Notes: a model not told the origin generated them from the sequence alone. Positions 8,710-17,545 are shown, counted from the first letter of the stretch. The stretch: 64,000 nt of DNA from Deltaproteobacteria bacterium (GCA_020056965.1 JAGVGT010000047.1:1-64000); one strand, 5' to 3'. Made by a program: numbers and translations.

Positions 8710-8975
8710 GCTGAAGACTGAAGGCTGAAGGCTGAAGGAAGACAAGAGACAGATTTCTGTCAGGCAGGCGCAACAATCCAGATTTGATCAGTGCAACTCC
8801 GTTCATGCTGAGCCTGTCGAAGCATGGCCCAACTTGAGAGCACGAATCAACTTAAAGCTTATGACCACCTTGGGCTACCCTTCGATCCTTCGACAAGCTC
8901 AGGATCGGGGTGAACGGCATGGCTGATTGATATTAGGTTGGATGTTGATTGGGATGCAAATTCCCGCCTGAGCAA
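8710..8975. repeat. Repeat-filled gap between the convergent ku and ligD genes
   Basis: No gene. At 8711-8739 there is a tandem run of CTGAAG(A/G)-type heptamers, a family seen again near 26746, 36318 and 36520. At about 8799-8826 and 8878-8918 the two arms of an inverted repeat are visible (GTTCATGCTGAGCCTGTCG ... CGACAAGCTCAGGAT...GTGAAC). This arrangement could act as a bidirectional transcript end. Confidence 0.65.
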
Positions 8976-11516
8976 TCAGGGCTCCAGGGCCGCTGGCCAG
9001 GATGACTTCAGCTCCTGGTGGGTCTGGAAAAAATCCGCCCAGGGGGCGTCCTTCAAGGTTGCCAAGCGCTGGGGCAGATTGGCGATCCGGTAGCGGTCCG
9101 GGGTCAGGTTCTGGTCCAGTTCCTCCCAGCCAATCGGGGTGGAGACCGGGGCGCCGGCCCTGGCCCGGGTGGAGTAGGCAGCAACCGTGGTGGCCCCGCG
9201 GCCGTTGCGCAGATAATCGATGAAGATTTTCCCGACCCTTTTCAGTTTCTTGCTCTCGGCCGTGAAGCGCTCCGGGTGACTCCGGACCAGATCGAGGGCG
9301 ACCGCCCGGGCGAATCCCTTGGCCTCGTCCCAGTCGGCCCGGGGCACAATCGGCACCACCAGATGCAGGCCCTTGCCGCCCGAGGTTTTGACAAAGGCGG
9401 CCAGTCCCAACTCCGCCAGGCGCTCCCGCAGCAGGTGGGCGCCTTCAATCACCTTAAGCCAGGCCAGGCCCGGTCCGGGGTCGAGGTCGAAGGTCAGGAG
9501 ATCCGGGCGCTCCAGGTCGCTTTCCCGGCTGCCCCAGGGATGAATCTCCAGCACCCCCAGCTGCACCAGGGCGATCAGCCCCGGCAGGTCGTCCAGAACC
9601 GGATAGGCCGTGGTCGCGCTCTTTTCCCGGATCGGGATGGTGCGAAGGCTGGCTGGCAGCGCTTCCTTGAGGTGCTTCTGGTAGAAGCACTCGCCCTGGT
9701 GACCGTCCGGGCAGCGCACCAGGGTCAGAGGCCGGTGGCTGATGTGGGGCAGGATGAAAGCGCCGATGGCGGCATAGAAATTAGCCAGGTCCAGTTTACT
9801 GACCCCTTGCTCGGGGTAGAGAATCTTGCCGGGATGGGTCACCCGCACCCCGGCGACCAGCGCAAAAGTGGCTTTGGTGCCGGTCGCCGGCGGTACCCCT
9901 GCCGACAGAGTGATTCCGGCCGGGCCAGGCTCGGCGGCCGGGACTTCCCGGACGATGTCGCCGGCCGCCTTGTCCTCGCGCAGGCCGATGAAGGCGGCCT
10001 GACGCAGGAGCTGCTCCCGGGTCCACTCGCGAAACTCCACCTCGACCACCAATTCCGGCCTGACCCAGTGCAGCCCCCGGCGCGCTTCGGCGGCCGGCGG
10101 TGAGGTGAAGGGGGAGGTGTCCCGGGCCATCTGCCGCAGCCTGGCGCTCAGCCGGCCCAGTTCGCTCACCGTGAAACCGCTGCCCACCCGGCCAGCGAAG
10201 ATCAGCTCCCCCGCCTGGTAATAACCCAGCAGCAAGGCCCCGAAACCGCTCCGGGAGCCGGTCGGATCGCTCCAGCCGCCGACCACGAACTCCTGCCGGA
10301 GCCGGCACTTGGATTTCAGCCAGCTCCGGGACCTTTTCTGCTCATAGCCCGCGTCGGCCCGCTTGGAAACGATGCCCTCCGCCGCCAGCCCGCAGGCCTG
10401 ACGGTACACCGCGCTACCGCCGCCCTGAAGGTGGTCGCTGTAGCGAAGGATTGCGCTGGGCGGCGCCAGCCCCGCCAGGAGGGCCTTAAGAAGACGTTTG
10501 CGCTCCAGGAGCGGTACGGCGGTGAGGTCATAGCCGTTGCAATAGAGAAGATCGAAGAGGTAGTAAACCGGCGTGGCGGCTCGCCCGGCCCCGAGAAACT
10601 CCTGCAGGGCCTGGAAATCCGAGGTGCCGTCCGGCCGCAGGACGACGATCTCGCCGTCCAGAATGGCCTGCCCCGGCAGGCGCCGCAGGGCCGCAACTAC
10701 CGTGGGGAATCTGGCGGTCCACTCCTTGCCGTTGCGCGACCGCAGAGTGACCCGGCCATTGGCGACGGTCGCGAGAATCCGGTAGCCGTCGAACTTGATC
10801 TCATGGAGCCAGTTGTCGCCGACCGGCGGCTGGGCCACCAGAGTGGCCAGCTGGGCGTTGAGGGTTTCCGGCAGGGGCGCCGGGCGGGCCATAGGCAAGA
10901 GGGCGGGATCTGGTTCCGGTTCCGGCGTGACCAGGTAGGCCGGAGCCCCGGCGGCGATCTCGTCAAGAGTCCGGTGGCTGGCGACGCTGAGCGGCTTCGC
11001 TTCGACCACCCGGTAGCGCTCTTCCGCCATCGCCTCACTGTCTTTGTGCTTGATCAGCAGCCAGTTTCTCGAGGGTTGGCCGTCCTGGTCCCGCATCTGG
11101 GCCAGGGCCCAGGAGCCGCGCAACTTCTCGCCGTGCAGTTGGAAGGAGAGTTTGCCCCGGGGAAATTCCCGGTCCGGATCGCCCTCCGCTTCCCAGCTCC
11201 CCCGGTCCCAGAGCATCACGGTGCCGCCACCGTATTCGCCCTTGGGGATGGTGCCCTCGAAGGCGCCGTACTCCAGGGGATGGTCCTCCACCTGGACCGC
11301 CAGCCGTTTCTCGGCCGGATCCAGGCTCGGCCCCTTGGGTACCGCCCAGCTCTTCAACACCCCATCCATCTCCAGGCGCAGATCGTAATGGAGCCGGCTG
11401 GCGGCATGCTTCTGGATCACATAGAGCCCCCCGCCGGCCGGGGCTGAGGCGCCCTGGCCCCGGGGCTCGGGGCTGCGGCTGAAGTTGCGCTTTTTTTGGT
11501 ATTCTTTTAAGCTCAT
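8976..11516 (-). CDS. ligD: Multifunctional ATP-dependent DNA ligase LigD (PE-ligase-polymerase)
   Basis: 846 aa from the ATG at 11516 (AGAAGG upstream). Domain order is 3'-phosphoesterase, ligase, primase-polymerase, as in Pseudomonas LigD. The PE domain (about 25-190) has HAASRLHYDLRLE and FEGTIPKGEYGGG. The ligase (about 205-520) has the nucleotidyl-lysine motif at K241 (EIKFDGYR). The polymerase (about 560-840) starts VTHPGKILYPEQG and has the metal-binding DLDPG. Together with Ku it trims, fills and seals double-strand breaks. It lies 10 bases downstream of the DUF72 gene on the same strand and converges on the two ku genes, forming a complete NHEJ locus. Confidence 0.95.
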   Translation of the reverse strand: MSLKEYQKKRNFSRSPEPRGQGASAPAGGGLYVIQKHAASRLHYDLRLEMDGVLKSWAVPKGPSLDPAEKRLAVQVEDHPLEYGAFEGTIPKGEYGGGTVMLWDRGSWEAEGDPDREFPRGKLSFQLHGEKLRGSWALAQMRDQDGQPSRNWLLIKHKDSEAMAEERYRVVEAKPLSVASHRTLDEIAAGAPAYLVTPEPEPDPALLPMARPAPLPETLNAQLATLVAQPPVGDNWLHEIKFDGYRILATVANGRVTLRSRNGKEWTARFPTVVAALRRLPGQAILDGEIVVLRPDGTSDFQALQEFLGAGRAATPVYYLFDLLYCNGYDLTAVPLLERKRLLKALLAGLAPPSAILRYSDHLQGGGSAVYRQACGLAAEGIVSKRADAGYEQKRSRSWLKSKCRLRQEFVVGGWSDPTGSRSGFGALLLGYYQAGELIFAGRVGSGFTVSELGRLSARLRQMARDTSPFTSPPAAEARRGLHWVRPELVVEVEFREWTREQLLRQAAFIGLREDKAAGDIVREVPAAEPGPAGITLSAGVPPATGTKATFALVAGVRVTHPGKILYPEQGVSKLDLANFYAAIGAFILPHISHRPLTLVRCPDGHQGECFYQKHLKEALPASLRTIPIREKSATTAYPVLDDLPGLIALVQLGVLEIHPWGSRESDLERPDLLTFDLDPGPGLAWLKVIEGAHLLRERLAELGLAAFVKTSGGKGLHLVVPIVPRADWDEAKGFARAVALDLVRSHPERFTAESKKLKRVGKIFIDYLRNGRGATTVAAYSTRARAGAPVSTPIGWEELDQNLTPDRYRIANLPQRLATLKDAPWADFFQTHQELKSSWPAALEP

Positions 11517-11526
11517 GCCCTTCTGC

Positions 11527-12240
11527 CTAACGGGCTCCGGCCAGCTGCTGGAAATGCATCGCCATTTTCGGGCCAATGGCTGCCTGGGCCTCTTCCTCAT
11601 GTTTGAAAAAGACGTAGGCGCTCTGCCAGGGTTGGGCCTGGATCCGCGCCAGCCATTGGCCCAGTTCGGCCTCGGAATAATTGGCCCGGCGGAGGCGCAG
11701 GTAGCCCCAGTCCGCCGTGCTGATCAGCTCACCGACCGGATTCTCGTCGGTATCGGCCAGGCAGAGGCTGCAACCGTGGGCGCGGAGCAGGTCTAAGATC
11801 TCCGGCACCAGCCAGGAGGGGTGGCGAAACTCGAAGGCGCACTGGCGACCGGCGGGGAGCAGGGGCAGGTATTCCGCCAGAACCGCGGGGTTGGCATGAA
11901 AAAACGGCGGGAACTGGAAGAGGACCGGCCCCGCTTTTTCCCCCAGGGACTCCAGCGACTGGAAGAAGAATTCGGTCTCTTCGGCCGCCTGGTGCAAGCG
12001 CTTGCGATGGGTGATGATCTGCGAGGCCTTGAGGGCGAAAGCAAAATCGTCCGGGACCTGTGCCGCCCAGGCGGTGAGAACTCCCGGGGTCGGTAGATGG
12101 TAAAAAGTGTAGTTGATCTCCACCGCGCGCAACCGTTCGGCATAGAAGCCCAGCATCGCCTTGGCCGAGATCTTTTCCGGATAGAACGCGCCTTTCCACT
12201 CCTTGAACCCATAGCCGCTGGTGCCGACCTTAATCTTCAC
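11527..12240 (-). CDS. DUF72-family protein
   Basis: 237 aa, the usual DUF72 (YecE-like) length. Signature segments are VGTSGYGFKEWKGAFYP at the start, EINYTFYHLP, FAFALKASQIITH, FQFPPFFHAN and FEFRHPSW. The fold is a TIM-barrel-like structure of unknown activity. It sits directly upstream of ligD with a 10-base gap, so the two are co-transcribed. DUF72 genes next to NHEJ genes occur in other bacteria, which hints at a DNA-related role, but no reaction is known. Confidence 0.9.
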   Translation of the reverse strand: MKIKVGTSGYGFKEWKGAFYPEKISAKAMLGFYAERLRAVEINYTFYHLPTPGVLTAWAAQVPDDFAFALKASQIITHRKRLHQAAEETEFFFQSLESLGEKAGPVLFQFPPFFHANPAVLAEYLPLLPAGRQCAFEFRHPSWLVPEILDLLRAHGCSLCLADTDENPVGELISTADWGYLRLRRANYSEAELGQWLARIQAQPWQSAYVFFKHEEEAQAAIGPKMAMHFQQLAGAR

Positions 12241-12661
12241 TGCTTTCCTCCCGTGGAATTAAAGGGCATACCGCAATGGTAAGGGTAAGCCAACGGGAAA
12301 AAAAGCAAATTCTCCTTGGGAGGCATGTATTCGGTGGTCGCCCTTGGTGATTGCCTGGTATAACGGGAGAGCTTCCCGGGCATGCTTTCAAGAGCCCTTT
12401 CCCCGCTTTTATGGTTGACGGTATTCGGGGCCGCCGATTATTTCTACTTTGTCACATTCCCAAAGAATCCTGGAGTCAGGAGTCAGAATAATCCTATACA
12501 TTCTGGCTCCTGAATTCTGGATTCTGAATTCCCCAAGATGACAAAGTAGAATTATAGACTTCCTCTGTTTATCCGTTCTGTCGGGGATTCCCGGGGATTG
12601 AACCGAGGTTACCAGTGGTGGTGTTTGACCTGCGCAACGCCTGAACCCAAGGACTGATAAT
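12241..12661. other. Intergenic region holding a MITE-like element
   Basis: No gene. It separates the divergent DUF72 and cyclodeaminase-like genes. Its second half is the palindromic element described separately at 12442-12551. Nothing else is recognisable apart from a short inverted GGGAGAGCTTCCC. Confidence 0.6.
12442..12551. mobile_element. 110-bp MITE-like element with 13-bp terminal inverted repeats
   Basis: Perfect 13-base inverted ends (TTCTACTTTGTCA at 12442-12454; TGACAAAGTAGAA at 12539-12551) enclose a second imperfect palindrome built from CTGGAGTCAGGAGTCAG and CTGGCTCCTGAATTCTGG. The bases TTAT occur directly outside both ends (12438-12441 and 12552-12555), as a target duplication would. 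It is too short to encode a transposase, so it would need one in trans. Confidence 0.6.
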
Positions 12662-13660
12662 ATGACTGACTGGCCTGCTCTGGACCAGGTCCTGCGGACC
12701 ACCGCCGAACCCTGCCGTTATTACACCGACCGGGAAGTCCATGCCGCTTTGGCCAAGGCCCCGGCGGAGTACTTTGCCCATGTCCGGGGGATCCTGCGGA
12801 ATATCGCCGCAGGCTCGGCGGAACTGGAGCTGCCTCCCAAGCAGTTGTTTGACGACCCCGATGATGGCGGCGACTTTCGGGTGATGCCCTGTGTGGTGAA
12901 ACAGGGTGGCCGGACCTGGAAAACGGTCAAGGTGGTCGGCACCAACCTCAGGCAAGTCACGGTCCCCGACCAGATCACGGTCGGCAAGGCCTTGGCAATT
13001 CACCCCGAGGAAAACTTCATCTCCCACATCTTTGACGCCTGCCTGCTTTCTTCGGCCCGGACGGGGATCTGTGTGGCCCTGGCCGTGGACCAACTGGCCG
13101 CCACGCCCCGAAGCTTTTCGGTGGTGGGCGCGGGCCGGGTCGGTTATTACGCCGCCTTCTACCTCCTGTCGTTACATCCTGGGGCCTCCCTCGCCCTGTT
13201 TGACCATACCCCCGGACGGGCGGCCCAAACCGCCGGACTGCTGGCCCGGCAATTTCCCGGCTCTGTCTGTCGGGCCTCGACCACTCCAGTCATGGCTGGG
13301 GTTGATGTTCTCGTCCTCGCCACCAGCAGTAAAGCAGCGTTCTGCGGTCCGGACCAATGCGAGGCGCCTCTGGTCATCAGTGTCGGGGCCGATTCCGATC
13401 AGCAGCATGAACTGGCTCCAGGCTGGGTCGGGGCGGCCGATATTTATGTGGATAGCATGGATTCGCTCAATTTCGGCGACCTGCACCAATGGATGCTGGC
13501 AGGCAGTTTGCGGCCTCAGGAGGTAACCGACTTTTTCAGCCTGCTCGCGACCGGCCCCCAGGGCCGGAAAGAGCGGGCGGTTTTTATTTCGACCGGCTCG
13601 GCCCTGTTCGATAATGTGACGATCTCATACATCATCGGCCAAGAGGATGGCCGCGGATGA
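12662..13660 (+). CDS. Ornithine cyclodeaminase / mu-crystallin family NAD(P)-binding enzyme
   Basis: 332 aa, typical for the family. A Rossmann motif (FSVVGAGRVGYYAAFYL, about residues 145-162) is followed by VLVLATSSKAAF and LVISVGADSDQQHEL, the order seen in ornithine cyclodeaminase, alanine dehydrogenase and SbnB-like enzymes. These act on amino or imino acids with NAD(P)H. It is followed after 63 bases by a PaaK/CapK-like ligase on the same strand, suggesting a shared pathway that modifies and activates an acid. The substrate is unknown; the N-terminal half is divergent. Confidence 0.75.
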   Translation: MTDWPALDQVLRTTAEPCRYYTDREVHAALAKAPAEYFAHVRGILRNIAAGSAELELPPKQLFDDPDDGGDFRVMPCVVKQGGRTWKTVKVVGTNLRQVTVPDQITVGKALAIHPEENFISHIFDACLLSSARTGICVALAVDQLAATPRSFSVVGAGRVGYYAAFYLLSLHPGASLALFDHTPGRAAQTAGLLARQFPGSVCRASTTPVMAGVDVLVLATSSKAAFCGPDQCEAPLVISVGADSDQQHELAPGWVGAADIYVDSMDSLNFGDLHQWMLAGSLRPQEVTDFFSLLATGPQGRKERAVFISTGSALFDNVTISYIIGQEDGRG

Positions 13661-13723
13661 CCTGGCGGGAACTAACGGCAAGTCCGCTCCCGGACCTTGG
13701 CCGACCCTGAAAAAGGAGGGGAG

Positions 13724-15097
13724 ATGGACTTCGCTCAATACCGGCAGTTTCAAAGCATAGTCGCAGGGGTATCGTGGCCGTTTCTGCCCAGCGCGGCCGG
13801 GGCCAGGATGCTGGCCTTGCAATATCAGTACGACTATACCCAGTGGCTCTCGCCGGAAGAGTTGCGCGCCCTGCAATTTGCCCAGCTTCGGCAACTGCTG
13901 GGCCATGCCGCGCACCATTCGCCCTATTACCGCGAACTTTTTCAGGGGCTGGGGATCAGGCCCGGCCAGGACCGGGTTGAGGATTACTGGCCGCAAATCC
14001 CGCTCCTGGACCGGGGGGCAGTCCAGGCGGCCGGGCCGCGAATTTTTTCGGGCAAGTTGCCGGCGGCCCATGGCGGGATCAGTAAGGGGCAAACCTCCGG
14101 CTCGACCGGCGCCCCCGTCTCCTTTCTCACTACAGGGATGTCCCGGTTCATGTATCTGGGCATCAGCCTCCGTGATCACTTTTGGCATCGCCGGGATTTC
14201 AGCCAAAAGATGGTGGCGATCCGGCCGGAAGGCGACCTGGAAATCGGCAAAGGGGTGGGTTTGTCCGGCTGGGGGCCGGCGCCTGGCGTACTGTTCAAAA
14301 CCGGGCCGGGGTCGATCATGAACGTCAGGACCGACATTGCCACCCAGGCCGCCTGGCTGCAGGAACAAAACCCGGTCTACCTCCACTCCCTGCCCACCAA
14401 TCTTCTGGCCCTGGCCCGGTACTGCCGGGACCACGCCATCGTCCTGCCCGAGCTGCGGGAAGTCCGGACCTACGCCGAGCAATTGAGCGACGAACTGCGG
14501 CAAACCTGCCGGGAGGTCTGGAATGTGGCGGTAAAGGATATCTACAGCACCCAGGAACTGGGTTATCTGGCCCTGCAATGCCCTGACCACGAGCACTATC
14601 ACATCCAGTCGGAGAGTGCCCTGGTGGAGATTGTTGATGAGTCCGGCCGGCCGGTCAAGGAAGGGGAAATCGGGCGGGTCGCGGTTACCCCGCTCCATAA
14701 TTTTGCCATGCCGCTGGTCCGCTATCTGGTCGGAGATTACGCCGAATGCGGGGGCCGCTGTGCCTGCGGGCGGGGGCTGCCGGTGCTCAAGAGAATCATG
14801 GGGCGGCAGCGCAACATGCTGACCCTGCCGGACGGCCGCCAGACCTGGCCCAGCTTTCCCTCCAGCGACTGGTCGGCGCTCGGACCGATCCGGCAACTGC
14901 AGTTGATTCAGACCGAAGCAGAACGGATCGTGGCCAATCTGGTCGTCGATGCTCCCCTGACCGCGGCCAATGAGAATATTCTGAGCCGCTATCTGCAGGA
15001 AAGATTCTGCCACCCGTTCACCATCGAGATCCGCTATGTCGAGCAGATCGGCCGCTCCAAAGGGGGCAAGTTCGAAGATTTCATCTCAATGCTGTAA
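13724..15097 (+). CDS. PaaK/CapK-like adenylate-forming ligase
   Basis: 457 aa from the ATG at 13724, preceded by AAAGGAGGGG. The adenylation P-loop is SGSTGAPVSFLTT (about residues 128-140), followed by DIYSTQELGYLALQC and VTPLHNFAMPLVRYLVGDYA. A Cys cluster (CGGRCACGRGLP) in the C-terminal part matches the zinc-like site of phenylacetate-CoA ligase and CapK-type proteins. It would activate a carboxylic acid as acyl-AMP, then join it to CoA or another acceptor. No paa genes are present, so phenylacetate catabolism is unlikely. The preceding dehydrogenase-like gene is its best partner. Confidence 0.8.
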   Translation: MDFAQYRQFQSIVAGVSWPFLPSAAGARMLALQYQYDYTQWLSPEELRALQFAQLRQLLGHAAHHSPYYRELFQGLGIRPGQDRVEDYWPQIPLLDRGAVQAAGPRIFSGKLPAAHGGISKGQTSGSTGAPVSFLTTGMSRFMYLGISLRDHFWHRRDFSQKMVAIRPEGDLEIGKGVGLSGWGPAPGVLFKTGPGSIMNVRTDIATQAAWLQEQNPVYLHSLPTNLLALARYCRDHAIVLPELREVRTYAEQLSDELRQTCREVWNVAVKDIYSTQELGYLALQCPDHEHYHIQSESALVEIVDESGRPVKEGEIGRVAVTPLHNFAMPLVRYLVGDYAECGGRCACGRGLPVLKRIMGRQRNMLTLPDGRQTWPSFPSSDWSALGPIRQLQLIQTEAERIVANLVVDAPLTAANENILSRYLQERFCHPFTIEIRYVEQIGRSKGGKFEDFISML

Positions 15098-15127
15098 GGC
15101 GCGGGGGCTGGTCTGGGTAAATTCCCG

Positions 15128-15198
15128 GTAGGGACGTCTCGCCGAGCCGTCCGCCCACTCCCAACGCCCCCTGGGCGCAGGTGGCGAAAGCGCCCGGT
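15128..15198. repeat. Decayed copy of the REP-like double palindrome
   Basis: The bases 15132-15152 repeat the GGACGGCTCG...CGAGCCGTCC palindrome of 1456-1476 with one arm mismatch. About 45 bases later GCGAAAGCGCC repeats one arm of the second palindrome at 1522-1542. The shared order and spacing show that both loci carry the same composite element. Confidence 0.6.
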
Positions 15199-15335
15199 CT
15201 GTTAGCAGCCGCCCCAAACCGGGTGGTCCCGTTCCGTTCGCCTTGATCGCTCCCGTTTGTTGTTGACGCCCTTCCCGGCTAGCGATATAGAACACCCACC
15301 TTTTCTTTTATTTTGATTATTTCCTGAGGCAGCGC

Positions 15336-16157
15336 GTGGGCAACTACTATCAAGACAAAATCGCCGTGGTTACCGGCGGCGCGGCTGGGCTGGGCCGCGA
15401 ACTCTGCGAAGAGCTGGGCCGGCGCGGGGCGACGGTGGTGGCTGTCGATGTCGATCAGGAGGGGGCCGAGGCGGTCTGCCAGGTCATCCGGGCGCGGGGC
15501 GGCCGGGCGCTTTCCGCCTATCTGGACGTGACCATCTACGAAAACGCCCAGCGCATCGTCAAGGATGTGGTCAAGAAGTACGGGCGGCTCGACCTGATCT
15601 TCAACAACGCCGGCACCGCCCTGCACGGCGAGGCCCGCGACCTCAGTGTCGAACAGTGGCGGACGATGATGGACGTCAACCTGATGGGGGTGATCTACGG
15701 GGCCACCTCGGCTTACGGGGTGATGGTCGATCAGGGCGGCGGGCAGATCGTCAATATCGGTTCCCTGGCCGGGCTGATCCCGGTGCCCAAGGAGATTCCT
15801 TACTGCACCAGCAAATGGGCGGTGGTCGGCTTCACCAATGCATTGCGACTGGAGGGGGCCGGGCTGGGGGTCAAGGTTAACCTGGTTTGCCCGGGGATCA
15901 TGCGCACCGCCATCCACCAGACCGTTTCCTACGTCAATGTCGATCAGCAAAAGCTGGTCCGGCCGCCCACCAAACACTTCGTCTCGCCGGAGAAGGCGGC
16001 CCGGATCATCCTCGACCGGGTGGCGAAGAACCAGGCGATCATCATCTTTCCCTTCTACGCCCACCTGGTCTGGTGGCTTTACCGCTTCAACCCGGCCATC
16101 TTCAACCTGCTGTTCCGCAAGATTCTCAAGGATTTCCGCAAGATCCGGCTGGCTTGA
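15336..16157 (+). CDS. Short-chain dehydrogenase/reductase
   Basis: 273 aa from a GTG start at 15336 with CTGAGG upstream. Classical SDR signatures are present: VVTGGAAGLGRELCEEL (cofactor Rossmann motif, about residues 10-26), FNNAGTA, and the catalytic Ser plus YxxxK (IVNIGS ... YCTSK). The acidic residue after strand 2 (VVAVDVDQ) suggests NAD(H) preference. The C-terminus ends in an aromatic, membrane-leaning segment (LVWWLYRF), so it may act on a lipid-like substrate. It is on the same strand as the two preceding enzymes but separated by a repeat, so operon membership is uncertain. Confidence 0.88.
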   Translation: MGNYYQDKIAVVTGGAAGLGRELCEELGRRGATVVAVDVDQEGAEAVCQVIRARGGRALSAYLDVTIYENAQRIVKDVVKKYGRLDLIFNNAGTALHGEARDLSVEQWRTMMDVNLMGVIYGATSAYGVMVDQGGGQIVNIGSLAGLIPVPKEIPYCTSKWAVVGFTNALRLEGAGLGVKVNLVCPGIMRTAIHQTVSYVNVDQQKLVRPPTKHFVSPEKAARIILDRVAKNQAIIIFPFYAHLVWWLYRFNPAIFNLLFRKILKDFRKIRLA

Positions 16158-16274
16158 GCCTTTGGCCGGGTCTTAAAGCCACGACCCTGTGGCTGAGTAG
16201 ATTCCCTGCGCTCACCACTGTGGTACGCTTAAATCAGGACAGAATGTTGCGAATCCGAGCAGCAGGAGGCACCC

Positions 16275-16622
16275 ATGAAGCTGGTATTCGTCTACAACGC
16301 CGACAGCGGTTTTTTGAACTCCCTGCTGGACATCGGCCACAAGATCATCAAGCCGGAAACTTACACCTGCAACCTTTGCAGCCTGACCTTCGGCAACTTC
16401 GCCGAGAACGCCAAATGGAAGGCGTTTCGGGAAGGCAGTTCGCACGAGATGGAGTTTCTCCACCGCGACGAATTCGAGGCCAAGTACGGTCTAAAGCTGC
16501 CCTGCCCGGTGATCCTCAAGGAGAGCGGCGGCGGAAAGCTGGAGGTGCTGATTGCCGCTGAACGGCTGGAGTCATTCAAGTCGCTGGACGAGTTGATCGA
16601 GGCGGTGCAGGCTTTGGCGTGA
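16275..16622 (+). CDS. Conserved hypothetical protein with a CxxC motif
   Basis: 115 aa, ATG preceded by AGCAGGAGG. It opens KLVFVYNADSGFLNSLLDIGHKI, contains YTCNLCSLTFGNF (CxxC) and continues to an alternating alpha/beta C-terminus. I have a general impression of similar small proteins in many bacteria, annotated only as hypothetical. No signal peptide or membrane segment. The CxxC pair could be redox-active or bind metal. It stands about 120 bases after the SDR gene. Confidence 0.65.
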   Translation: MKLVFVYNADSGFLNSLLDIGHKIIKPETYTCNLCSLTFGNFAENAKWKAFREGSSHEMEFLHRDEFEAKYGLKLPCPVILKESGGGKLEVLIAAERLESFKSLDELIEAVQALA

Positions 16623-16669
16623 CCGCCTAAAAGCTGGGTTGGCCGCACGGCTGGACACCGAAAGTCCGG

Positions 16670-17545
16670 TCAGGGTTCTTCCGCCGCCAGTTTTTCCATC
16701 TGTTCGGCAAAGCATTCCGGACAGATGCCATGACTGAATTTGGCCTCCGAATGCTCGTGGATGTATGCCTCAAGTTTATTCCACATCCCCTCGTCATCGC
16801 GAATCTTCTTGCAGTATGTGCAGATGGGAATGATGCCCCGCAGGGTCTTGACCTCTTCCAGGGCCTTTCTAAGTTCGGCGATTAAGTTCTTTTTCTCCGC
16901 TTCGGCTTTTTCCTGCTCGATGAAGCTCAAGTCGGCCTTGCGGGCGATAAAGAGCACAATCCCCAGCAGCAGGGTAGAGAGGATGGCCATGGAGAGATGC
17001 ATGCGGAAGAGCAGGGCGTGCAGTTTCTGATGCTCTTTGGTGACGTCCAGGTAGATCTCGAAGGCGCCGTGGAATTTCCCATTCTCCATGATGGGTACGT
17101 AGGTTTCCACCACATCGGCGGAGACGAGCTGATTTTCCAGGGAATTGGTGTCCCTGTCGACCAGCTTGGTAAAAATCTCGCCCCGGGCCACCCGGTCACG
17201 GAAATAATCATGCCCGTTCACCACGCCGATCTCGGCGGCGCTGGTGGAAAATACCGTCCGGCCGTCGGCCGCGAAAATTTTGAGCTTCATCAGCCGGAAA
17301 TCGTTAACGGCGATGGCGACCAGTTGCTTGAAAACCGGCGAGGTTGAATCACTTTCGGGATTTAGGCCGATATCCGAGAAGGTTTCCAGGAGATGCTGGG
17401 CAATTTTAACGGCCTTCGTCTCGTTTTTCTCAACGATCAGGTCGGTGAAGGCGGGGGTGAGGATGAAAAGATTGAAGCCGCCCAGAATTATCACGGCCCC
17501 CAAGGAGACTGCTACAATCAGGAGTAAAAAGCGACGGTTGCTCAT
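16670..17545 (-). CDS. Membrane sensor with CACHE-like periplasmic domain and Cys-rich C-terminal motif
   Basis: 291 aa. A TM segment (about 5-27), a periplasmic region of about 160 residues (KIFAADGRTVFSTSAAEIG, YFRDRVARGEIFTKLV, GAFEIYLDVTKEH) of single-CACHE/LuxQ-periplasmic type, a second TM (about 187-207), a coiled coil, and a C-terminal motif LRGIIPICTYCKKIRDD ... FSHGICPECF with two CxxC pairs. That C-terminal motif is common at the ends of deltaproteobacterial sensor proteins and probably binds a metal. No kinase, GGDEF or methyl-acceptor domain follows, so the output is unknown. Confidence 0.75.
   Translation of the reverse strand: MSNRRFLLLIVAVSLGAVIILGGFNLFILTPAFTDLIVEKNETKAVKIAQHLLETFSDIGLNPESDSTSPVFKQLVAIAVNDFRLMKLKIFAADGRTVFSTSAAEIGVVNGHDYFRDRVARGEIFTKLVDRDTNSLENQLVSADVVETYVPIMENGKFHGAFEIYLDVTKEHQKLHALLFRMHLSMAILSTLLLGIVLFIARKADLSFIEQEKAEAEKKNLIAELRKALEEVKTLRGIIPICTYCKKIRDDEGMWNKLEAYIHEHSEAKFSHGICPECFAEQMEKLAAEEP

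Noticed and set aside
9018-10103. 361-codon plus-strand frame opposite ligD (and 10431-11447)
   Set aside because: LigD motifs are unmistakable on the minus strand; the antisense product is low-complexity.
12560-12620. tRNA-like stretch (GGGATTGAACCGAGG) before the cyclodeaminase-like gene
   Set aside because: No cloverleaf can be drawn; acceptor and anticodon stems are missing.
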